Source: Scatomorpha sp036653715 (GTDB taxonomy: Bacteria; Bacillota; Clostridia; Oscillospirales; Oscillospiraceae). Taken from it: a stretch of DNA of 37,224 nucleotides. Shown in pieces: positions 24,306 to 31,108 of the stretch. The first letter of the stretch is position 1. Each line of letters starts with the position of its first letter. The notes below the pieces were generated by a model that was not told where the DNA came from, made no database searches, and worked only from the letters and a program-made list of their open reading frames with translations. The stretch spans positions 1 through 37,224 of the forward strand of contig JAVVTL010000004.1 in assembly GCA_036653715.1 (NCBI GenBank), given 5' to 3'. A program made the translations under genes and the position numbers.

Positions 24306-24334
24306 AATATAACATACCGCCGACGAAACATAAA
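24306..24334 (-). promoter_or_regulatory. Possible promoter of rlmB
   Basis: Minus strand TTTATG (24334-24329), 17-bp spacer, TATATT (24311-24306). The -35 is weak. It is the best match in the 177-bp divergent region between rlmB and the rhomboid-like gene. Confidence 0.35.
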
Positions 24335-24415
24335 GCACAAAAATGCTGTATTCTTTAAAAAAATGTGGTAAGATAATCCGTAACGACCACAGACCATTCT
24401 CGGAGGTAATCGCAA

Positions 24416-25273
24416 ATGAAAAAATTTATGAAGCGTATCGACATTTTTTGCTATAAGCATCCGCGCTTCGGAATCCCCAATCTCATGCTGTTCATCGTCA
24501 TCGGAAACCTTGCCGTGTGGCTTTTCTCCGCCATGGACTCCACGGGACTGCTCGTCTATAATCTCGCGTTTTCGGCGGAGCGAATTCTGAACGGTCAAAT
24601 ATGGCGGCTGCTCACCTTCGTCTTCGTGCCGCAGAGCGGCGGAATTTCACTGCTGCTGTTTTTGTACTTTTATTATTTCATCGGCAGCACGCTCGAGCGC
24701 GAATGGGGCGCAGGGCGCTTCACCGTCTATTATCTTTTCGGTATGCTCCTCACGATAATCTACGGCTTTGTGACATATTTCATCACGGGAAACTCCTATC
24801 CCATCACTGCGGACTACATTAACCTCTCCATGTTCTTTGCCTTTGCCACGCTGTTTCCCGATATGCAGGTGCTGCTGTTCTTCATAATCCCCATAAAAAT
24901 GAAGTGGCTCGCCATTGTCGATGCGCTTTATTTCGCCTATGAAATATTCGCGAAGCTGGGCATGGGCTACGGCATGATGAGCTTTTTGCCCATCGTGGCA
25001 CTGCTGAACTATTTCCTGTTCTGCGGCGACGAGCTGTTCTCCATCGTCATGCCGCGCGGCAGGCAGCAGCGCAAGAAGACCGTGAACTTCAAACGCGAGG
25101 TTGCAAAAATCAAACACGAGACAAAAAACAAGCCCTATACCCGCAAGTGCTCGGTCTGCGGCAGGACGGATGCGGATTTTCCGCAGCTTGAATTCCGCTA
25201 CTGCTCACGCTGCGAGGGCTATCATTGCTTCTGCGAGGAGCACATCAACAACCACGTTCACTTTACCGAGTGA
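24416..25273 (+). CDS. Rhomboid-fold membrane protein with C-terminal zinc module, catalytic residues absent
   Basis: 285 residues, about six membrane segments between residues 20 and 205. The rhomboid pattern is visible: LNGQIWRLLTFVFVPQ (like GQ-WRL-T-F) and FIGSTLEREWGAGRFTVYYLFG. The GxSG serine motif is missing where expected (ADYINLSMFFAFA), and no catalytic His is seen in the last segment. The basic tail (about 212-240) leads to a zinc-type module with CSVC (245-248), CSRC (263-266) and a cluster of Cys and His (HCFCEEHINNHVHF). It may act as a membrane scaffold or chaperone like inactive rhomboids. The ATG follows GGAGGTAATC. Confidence 0.8.
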   Translation: MKKFMKRIDIFCYKHPRFGIPNLMLFIVIGNLAVWLFSAMDSTGLLVYNLAFSAERILNGQIWRLLTFVFVPQSGGISLLLFLYFYYFIGSTLEREWGAGRFTVYYLFGMLLTIIYGFVTYFITGNSYPITADYINLSMFFAFATLFPDMQVLLFFIIPIKMKWLAIVDALYFAYEIFAKLGMGYGMMSFLPIVALLNYFLFCGDELFSIVMPRGRQQRKKTVNFKREVAKIKHETKNKPYTRKCSVCGRTDADFPQLEFRYCSRCEGYHCFCEEHINNHVHFTE

Positions 25274-25302
25274 TTGCTTTTTTCGTCGGTTTTTAGTATA
25301 AT
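25274..25302 (+). promoter_or_regulatory. SigmaA promoter of the beta-propeller gene
   Basis: TTGCTT (25274-25279), 17-bp spacer, perfect TATAAT (25297-25302). It starts right after the stop codon of the rhomboid-like gene. Confidence 0.7.
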
Positions 25303-25344
25303 GCATTGGTATTTCCGGCGGCAGCCGGTTGAGGAAGTGGGATA

Positions 25345-27084
25345 ATGGGAAATAACAGAGACAAAACCCCGAATGGGGGACGAATAATAATCCTTGCCGC
25401 AGTGCTTGCGGTGCTTGTCGGCGTGCTCGCCTTCATCATATACATGCAGGCCACGATAATCGACGCCGCGCCGCCGACGGTCATGGAGTCATCTCCGCAG
25501 CAGACCGCCGAGCCGACGCCCGCGCCTACCGTCGAGCCGACTCCCGAGCCGACGCCCTTTGACCCCCACTGGGTCGAGAGCACCAACCCGGAAAACTTCA
25601 TCAAATCCACCTCGGTTATGGTGGACGGGGAAATCGTCACGGATTACCACGACGACAATCCCATCTCCTTTGGCGAAAGCTCCGAGTATACCGCCGTCAA
25701 GGGCGTCACCACCTTCCGCGGCAACAACTTCCGCGACAGCGCCTCCTACGGCACCGCGAAGCTTGAGAGCAAGACCTTCGACAGCGACCTTTGGACGGTC
25801 GCCACAGCCTCGCTCACCTCGCCGGACGGCGCGGTCTGGACGGGCAGCGGCTGGACGGGCCAGCCCCTCATAGTCGAGTGGCCGAAGGAGCTGCGGCAGC
25901 ACATGAACATGTACGACTGGGCAAAGCAGGCAGACAGCCTTGTCGAGGTCATTTATGCCACAATGGACGGCTATATCTACTTCATAGAGCTTACGGGCGG
26001 CGAGTATACCCGCGCCCCGCTCTACCTCGGCTATACCTTCAAGGGCTCGGGCAGCCTTGACCCGCGCGGCTATCCGATTCTCTATTTAGGCGCCGGATAC
26101 GACAGCAATCAGGGCAAGTCCCACGCCTTTATAATCAGCCTAATAGACTGCTCAATCATGTATGAGTTCGGCGCGAACGACGCCTTTGCCCTTCGCCAGT
26201 GGCCGATGTTCGACGGCGCGCCCCTTGTGGACGCGGACACGGATAAGCTCATATATCCCGGCGAGAACGGCATCATCTATATAATCACCCTCGGCACACA
26301 GTACGACGAGGCGGCGGGAACCGTCTCCGTAAACCCGTCCAAGGTCGTCAAATGGCGCTACACCGGCAAGCGCACCACCACCTATACCTATTGGCTCGGG
26401 ATGGAGGCGTCGGCGATTATTTGGCAGAGCCACCTCATCATACCCGATAACGGCGGAAACCTCATGTGCCTTGACCTCAATACCCTGACCCTCGACTGGG
26501 TGCAGGACATTCAGGACGACTCAAACAGCACGCCCGTGCTCGAGCTGGAGGACGGACACCCCTATATCTACGTCAGCACCTCCTTCCATGCCGGCTGGCG
26601 CGCACCCGAAAACGGCACGGCAGACGTGCCGATTTGGAAGATAGACGCCGTAACGGGCGAGATAGTTTGGAGCGTGAGCTACAAGTGCCATACCGTCTCC
26701 GGCGTCTCCGGCGGCGTACAGGGCTCTATTGCGATAGGCAAGAACAACCTCTCCGACCTAATCTTCGTGCCCGTGGCGCGCACTCCCGAGGGGAGCACGG
26801 GCGTCTTGGTGGCTTTGGACAAGAAAACCGGCAAGGAGGTCTGGAGCGTCGATACCCAAATGTACAGCTGGAGCTCTCCCGCCGTGGTCTACGACGAGAA
26901 CGGCGACGGCTACATCATCTATTGCACCTCCGGCTTCTACATCTACCTGCTGGACGGCAGGACGAAGGAAAAGTTAGACTCCATGAACATCGGGGGCAAC
27001 ATCGAGGCCTCACCCGCAGTGTACGAAAACTATGTTGTGGTGGGTCACCGAGCGCAGCAGATATACGGCATCAGAATGAAATAA
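25345..27084 (+). CDS. Membrane-anchored PQQ-type beta-propeller protein
   Basis: 579 residues. One N-terminal membrane anchor (about 13-35) is followed by a Pro/Thr/Glu-rich linker with PTPAPTVEPTPEPTP-type repeats (about 48-72) and a large extracellular domain. Repeats of the PQQ-propeller kind are visible: GNLMCLDLNTLTLDWVQD, WKIDAVTGEIVWSVSYK, VLVALDKKTGKEVWSVD and GFYIYLLDGRTKEKLDSM. Such propellers bind ligands or proteins; no quinoprotein catalytic cysteines or haem sites are seen, so an enzyme role is unlikely. It has its own promoter and terminator and is probably a single-gene unit. The start is ATG at 25345, with a weak GAGGAAG upstream. Confidence 0.85.
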   Translation: MGNNRDKTPNGGRIIILAAVLAVLVGVLAFIIYMQATIIDAAPPTVMESSPQQTAEPTPAPTVEPTPEPTPFDPHWVESTNPENFIKSTSVMVDGEIVTDYHDDNPISFGESSEYTAVKGVTTFRGNNFRDSASYGTAKLESKTFDSDLWTVATASLTSPDGAVWTGSGWTGQPLIVEWPKELRQHMNMYDWAKQADSLVEVIYATMDGYIYFIELTGGEYTRAPLYLGYTFKGSGSLDPRGYPILYLGAGYDSNQGKSHAFIISLIDCSIMYEFGANDAFALRQWPMFDGAPLVDADTDKLIYPGENGIIYIITLGTQYDEAAGTVSVNPSKVVKWRYTGKRTTTYTYWLGMEASAIIWQSHLIIPDNGGNLMCLDLNTLTLDWVQDIQDDSNSTPVLELEDGHPYIYVSTSFHAGWRAPENGTADVPIWKIDAVTGEIVWSVSYKCHTVSGVSGGVQGSIAIGKNNLSDLIFVPVARTPEGSTGVLVALDKKTGKEVWSVDTQMYSWSSPAVVYDENGDGYIIYCTSGFYIYLLDGRTKEKLDSMNIGGNIEASPAVYENYVVVGHRAQQIYGIRMK

Positions 27085-27094
27085 CAGCACCACA

Positions 27095-27127
27095 AAAAAG
27101 CGGGCGGATTTTTTCCGCCCACTTTTT
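27095..27127 (+). terminator. Terminator of the beta-propeller gene
   Basis: GGGCGGA and TCCGCCC form a 7-bp stem with a short T loop, flanked by an A-run and ACTTTTT. Confidence 0.85.
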
Positions 27128-27138
27128 CCAAAAAGCCC

Positions 27139-27167
27139 TTGCAATCCGCACGGGCACATGCTATTAT
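27139..27167 (+). promoter_or_regulatory. Promoter of tRNA-Pro
   Basis: TTGCAA (27139-27144), 17-bp spacer, TATTAT (27162-27167); an overlapping TATAAT at 27165 would need a 20-bp spacer. The tRNA begins at 27188. Confidence 0.6.
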
Positions 27168-27187
27168 AATCGAGCGACAAATCATAT

Positions 27188-27263
27188 CCGGGTGTGGCGC
27201 AGTTGGTAGCGCGCTTGACTGGGGGTCAAGAGGCCGCATGTTCAAGTCATGTCACTCGGACCA
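27188..27263 (+). tRNA. tRNA-Pro (anticodon GGG)
   Basis: The acceptor stem CCGGGTG pairs with CACTCGG (one G-U pair), followed by discriminator A and an encoded CCA. The anticodon stem CTTGA/TCAAG encloses CTGGGGG with anticodon GGG. The T-arm is GCATG-TTCAAGT-CATGT. All arms fold by eye. Confidence 0.95.
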
Positions 27264-27264
27264 A

Positions 27265-27306
27265 AAAAGACCTGTTTCCTGCTTTGGCGGAAAATAGGTC
27301 TTTTTC
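27265..27306 (+). terminator. Terminator of tRNA-Pro
   Basis: AAAGACCT and AGGTCTTT pair, with an inner TTTCC/GGAAA, followed by TTTTTC. Confidence 0.85.
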
Positions 27307-27395
27307 TATGCTTAAAAATCCGCTATGGTCGGAGGACGGATATTCATTTTTTGCGCGTGAAAAATGAAGATTAACAGGCATTGCGTAAAATGCTA

Positions 27396-27424
27396 TGGAC
27401 TTATTGTTTAAAATGGTGTAAAAT
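27396..27424 (+). promoter_or_regulatory. Promoter of the COG2509-type flavoprotein gene
   Basis: TGGACT (27396-27401), 17-bp spacer with TG near its 3' end, TAAAAT (27419-27424). The gene starts at 27457 after TAGGAGGT. Confidence 0.5.
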
Positions 27425-27456
27425 AAAGTGTTGTTTTTTCTTAGGAGGTATTCAAA

Positions 27457-28851
27457 ATGAATACGGATGTAGTAATTATCGGCGCAGGCCCCGCAGGAAT
27501 CTTCACGGCGCTGGAGATGCTCCGCAGGGGCAGCACAAAAAAAATAGTGATGGTCGAAAAAGGCAGAGCCTTGGAGGACAGAAGCTGTCCGAAGGCCAAA
27601 ACCGGCGTCTGCATGAACTGCCGCCCGAGCTGCCACATAACCACCGGCTTTTCCGGCGCCGGCGCCTTTTCGGACGGAAAGCTCTCCCTCTCCTGCGAGG
27701 TTGGCGGCGACTTGCCGAGCCTTATTGGCGACAGGCTCGCCCAGGAGACCATCGAATATGCCGACAGCATATACCTCGAATTCGGCGCAGACGAGCATGT
27801 CGAGGGCCTTGGCAACACCGAGGAGGTCAGGCGCATCCGCGCCCGCGCCATCAAGGCGGGACTGCGGCTTGTGGATTGCCCGATACGCCACATGGGCACG
27901 GAAAAGGCGCATGTCGTCTATCTCAACATCGAAAAACATCTTCAGCAGCTTGGCGTGGAGATGCTTTTCAATACCCAGTGCAACGACCTCATAATGGAGG
28001 GCGACGTTTGCAGGGGCGTCTCCGTCAGCGACGGGAAAAAGGACTTCGAGATATACGCTCCCCATACCGTCGTCGCCACGGGGCGGCGCGGCGCGGACTG
28101 GCTCGAGAAGGTCTGCACGGAGCACAACGTCGAGCATCAGCCCAGCACCGTTGACATCGGCGTGCGCGTCGAGGTCAGAAACGAGATTATGGAGGAAATA
28201 AACGACGTCCTCTATGAGTCCAAGCTCATCGGCTATCCCGCACCGTTCAAGAACAAGGTTCGCACCTTCTGCCAAAATCCCGGCGGCATCGTGAGTCAGG
28301 AAAACTACGACAACGACCTCGCCGTCGTGAACGGTCACGCCTTCAAGAACAAGGACCTCAAAAGCCCCAACACCAATGTCGCAATCCTCTGCTCGCACAA
28401 CTTCTCCGTCCCCTTCAATCAGCCCATCGCCTACGCGCAGAAGGTCGGCGAGCTGACCAATATGCTGGCGAACGGTCACATCCTTGTCCAGCGCTTCGGC
28501 GATATCCTCGACGGCAAGCGCACATGGGAAAAGGAACTGATGCAGTCGAACGTGAAGCCGACCCTGCCGGACGCCATCGCGGGGGATATCACCGCCGCCA
28601 TGCCCTACAGGGCGATGCTCAATATACTGAACTTCATCAAGTCGATGGACGAGGTCGTCCCCGGCTTTGCCTCCTATGAGACGCTTCTCTATTCGCCGGA
28701 GCTGAAGTTCTACTCCAACAAGGTCAAGATGGACACCTCGCTGAACACCAACGTCGGCGGTCTGCACTGCCTCGGCGATTCCTCCGGCTGGACGCGCGGC
28801 CTCATGATGAGCAGCGCCATGGGCGTCCTCATGGGCAGAGAGCTGATATAA
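27457..28851 (+). CDS. NAD(P)/FAD-dependent oxidoreductase, COG2509 type
   Basis: 464 residues. The N-terminal Rossmann motif is DVVIIGAGPAGIFTALEM. A four-cysteine cluster follows at C44, C52, C55 and C59 (SCPKAKTGVCMNCRPSC), then the family signature GFSGAGAFSDGKLSL; later VVATGRRGADWL and a C-terminal GLHCLGDSSGWTRGLMMSS that closes the FAD site. The pattern matches uncharacterised FAD-dependent dehydrogenases of COG2509, common in anaerobes, whose substrate is unknown. The cysteine spacing could hold a metal or Fe-S centre. The ATG follows TTAGGAGGT. It is a single-gene unit between two terminators. Confidence 0.92.
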   Translation: MNTDVVIIGAGPAGIFTALEMLRRGSTKKIVMVEKGRALEDRSCPKAKTGVCMNCRPSCHITTGFSGAGAFSDGKLSLSCEVGGDLPSLIGDRLAQETIEYADSIYLEFGADEHVEGLGNTEEVRRIRARAIKAGLRLVDCPIRHMGTEKAHVVYLNIEKHLQQLGVEMLFNTQCNDLIMEGDVCRGVSVSDGKKDFEIYAPHTVVATGRRGADWLEKVCTEHNVEHQPSTVDIGVRVEVRNEIMEEINDVLYESKLIGYPAPFKNKVRTFCQNPGGIVSQENYDNDLAVVNGHAFKNKDLKSPNTNVAILCSHNFSVPFNQPIAYAQKVGELTNMLANGHILVQRFGDILDGKRTWEKELMQSNVKPTLPDAIAGDITAAMPYRAMLNILNFIKSMDEVVPGFASYETLLYSPELKFYSNKVKMDTSLNTNVGGLHCLGDSSGWTRGLMMSSAMGVLMGRELI

Positions 28852-28892
28852 CCCTCGGCTGCGTTAAAAACCGATTAAACAGGTATACATTA

Positions 28893-28926
28893 ATGGGAGC
28901 GGATACAGGCCGCTCCCATATTTGTT
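28893..28926 (+). terminator. Terminator of the COG2509-type gene
   Basis: ATGGGAGCGG and CCGCTCCCAT form a 10-bp stem with a short loop, followed by ATTTGTTTT. Confidence 0.85.
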
Positions 28927-28945
28927 TTGATAGCGCATTTTGCGG

Positions 28946-28974
28946 TTTTCAAATATGGATAAGTGTGATAAAAT
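28946..28974 (+). promoter_or_regulatory. Promoter of the uvrB-polA operon
   Basis: TTTTCA (28946-28951), 17-bp spacer, TAAAAT (28969-28974). No GAAC-N4-GTTC LexA-type operator is visible between 28920 and 29008. Confidence 0.5.
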
Positions 28975-29007
28975 AAGCAGATAAATCGAGTGTGCGCGGA
29001 GGTACAA

Positions 29008-30975
29008 ATGCCGGAATTTCATGTTGTCAGCGAATACGAGCCTGCGGGCGACCAGCCGGAGGCCATTGAAGCCCTCGCAACGGGGCTTGTAAACGGTATA
29101 AATGAACAGACGCTCCTTGGTGTGACAGGCTCGGGCAAGACCTACACCATGGCAAAGGTCATCGAGCGCGTGCAGCGACCGACGCTTGTGCTGGCGCACA
29201 ACAAAACCCTTGCCGCCCAGCTCTGCTCGGAATTTCGCGAGTTCTTCCCGGACAATGCCGTCGAGTATTTTGTCTCCTACTACGACTACTATCAGCCGGA
29301 GGCATACATCCCGCATACCGACACCTTTATCGAAAAGGACAGCGCAATAAACGACGAAATCGAGCGCCTGCGCCACAGCGCCACGGCAAGCCTCGGCGAG
29401 CGGCGGGATGTAATCGTCGTCTCCTCGGTGAGCTGCATATACGGCCTCGGCGACCCCATCGACTACGCCAACATGGTCATCTCCCTGCGCCCCGGTCAAA
29501 AGCGCGACCGCGACGAGCTTCTCAAAAAGCTCATCGAAATCCGCTATGAGCGCAACGACATTGCCTTTGAGCGCAACATGTTCCGCGTCCGCGGCGACAC
29601 GGTCGAAATTTTTCCCGCCTATGCCACCGATAAGGCCATACGCGTCGAGTTTTTCGGCGACGAGATAGACCGCGTCTCGGAGATAAACGTCGTCACCGGC
29701 GTGCCTACCCGCAACCTCGGACACGCGGCGATATACCCCGCAAGCCACTATGTGACGACGCGCGAGAAAATGAACGGCGCCGTCCGCGAAATACGCAGAG
29801 AATGCGATGAGCGCATAGCCTTCTTCAAGGACCAACAAAAATACCTCGAGGCTCAGCGAATAGAACAGCGCACGAGCTTCGATATCGAGATGATACAGGA
29901 GCTCGGCTACTGCACGGGCATCGAAAACTACAGCCGCGTCATCTCCGGCCGCGAGCCGGGCAGTGCGCCCATGACGCTCATTGACTATTTCCCCAAGGAC
30001 TTCGTCCTCTTTATCGACGAGAGCCACGCGACATTGCCGCAGGTTCGCGCCATGTATCGCGGCGACCGTTCCCGCAAGGAAACTCTCGTAAATTACGGCT
30101 TCCGCCTGCCCTCCGCCTTTGATAACCGCCCGCTCAAGTTCGAGGAATTTCAGGAGCGCATAGGTCAGGCAATATACGTCTCCGCCACGCCGGGCGACTA
30201 CGAGCGCGAGCGCTCAGGTCAGATAGCGGAGCAAATCATAAGACCCACGGGTCTGCTTGACCCCGAGATTGTCGTCCGCCCCGTGGAGGGCCAAATAGAC
30301 GACCTCATAGACGAGATAAAGGCGCGCATCGAAAAGAATCGACGCACGCTTGTCACCACCCTCACAAAAAAGATGGCGGAGGACCTCGCCGCCTATCTCA
30401 CGGCGGCGGGGATAAAATGCCGCTACATGCACCACGATATCAGCGCCATCGAGCGCATGGAAATAATCCGCGACCTGCGCCTTGGCGAATTTGACGCGCT
30501 CGTCGGCATAAACCTCCTGCGAGAGGGGCTTGATTTGCCGGAGGTGTCCCTTGTCGCCATACTTGACGCGGATAAGGAGGGCTTCCTTCGCAGTGCCACA
30601 AGCCTCATCCAAACCACAGGCCGCGCCGCTCGAAGCTCAGAGGGCAAGGTCATCATGTATGCGGACAGAATCACGCCCTCCATGCGCACAGCCATTGACG
30701 AGACGGAGCGCCGCCGCGAGCGGCAGGATGCCTTCAACAAGGCAAACGGCATTACCCCCACCACAATAATCAAGAGCGTCCGCAACCTCATCGAAATATC
30801 CTCCGGACTGGAGGATACGGGCAAAAGGCGCGACGGCGTGAAGATGACCGACAACGAGCGCCGAGCCGAGATTGCAAAGCTTGAGACCAAGATGCGCGAC
30901 GCGGCCAAGATGCTGGAATTCGAATACGCCGCCGTCCTGCGCGACCAGCTCATAAAGCTGAGAGGCGAAAAATGA
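29008..30975 (+). CDS. uvrB: UvrABC excinuclease subunit B
   Basis: 655 residues from ATG at 29008 (MPEFHVVSEYEPAGDQPEAI), after GGAGG; an ATG six codons upstream has no ribosome site. UvrB verifies DNA damage delivered by UvrA and recruits UvrC. Walker A is GVTGSGKT, the damage-probing hairpin is YYDYYQPEAYIP, Walker B is LFIDESH, and helicase motifs V and VI follow (GINLLREGLDLPEV, QTTGRAARS). The C-terminal UVR coiled-coil (AEIAKLETKMRDAAKMLEFEYAA) binds UvrC. No uvrA or uvrC lies beside it. Its TGA overlaps an ATG of a short frame that follows (ATGA). Confidence 0.98.
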   Translation: MPEFHVVSEYEPAGDQPEAIEALATGLVNGINEQTLLGVTGSGKTYTMAKVIERVQRPTLVLAHNKTLAAQLCSEFREFFPDNAVEYFVSYYDYYQPEAYIPHTDTFIEKDSAINDEIERLRHSATASLGERRDVIVVSSVSCIYGLGDPIDYANMVISLRPGQKRDRDELLKKLIEIRYERNDIAFERNMFRVRGDTVEIFPAYATDKAIRVEFFGDEIDRVSEINVVTGVPTRNLGHAAIYPASHYVTTREKMNGAVREIRRECDERIAFFKDQQKYLEAQRIEQRTSFDIEMIQELGYCTGIENYSRVISGREPGSAPMTLIDYFPKDFVLFIDESHATLPQVRAMYRGDRSRKETLVNYGFRLPSAFDNRPLKFEEFQERIGQAIYVSATPGDYERERSGQIAEQIIRPTGLLDPEIVVRPVEGQIDDLIDEIKARIEKNRRTLVTTLTKKMAEDLAAYLTAAGIKCRYMHHDISAIERMEIIRDLRLGEFDALVGINLLREGLDLPEVSLVAILDADKEGFLRSATSLIQTTGRAARSSEGKVIMYADRITPSMRTAIDETERRRERQDAFNKANGITPTTIIKSVRNLIEISSGLEDTGKRRDGVKMTDNERRAEIAKLETKMRDAAKMLEFEYAAVLRDQLIKLRGEK

Positions 30976-31089
30976 AAAAGAAACCGCTTGTCATTTTTCC
31001 GCTGCCCCGATTACATCTACAAGCTCTTTACCGAGGATTCGGACAGCTGCCGGAGGATATTCGGCGAGCTTGAGGCACCCTCGGACTGA
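30972..31089 (+). pseudogene. Possible frameshifted micro-ORF between uvrB and polA
   Basis: An ATG overlapping the uvrB stop as ATGA opens MKKKPLVIFPLP; as sequenced it runs 33 codons to a TGA at 31073. Dropping one C from the CCCC run at 31005-31008 instead joins it to an open frame reading DYIYKLFTEDSDSC and RRIFGELEAPSD, ending at TGA 31089, for a 38-residue peptide. The second frame has ordinary coding-like composition. It could be a small gene hit by a real or sequencing frameshift, or chance. I recognise no family. Confidence 0.35.
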
Positions 31090-31108
31090 TATTCGGAGGA
31101 AAAACACC

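Noticed and set aside
27247..28767. 506-codon open frame on the minus strand
   Set aside because: Shadow of the COG2509-type flavoprotein gene; it also runs through the tRNA-Pro terminator and the promoter.
28920..29007. LexA operator upstream of uvrB
   Set aside because: No GAAC-N4-GTTC-like palindrome can be found there.
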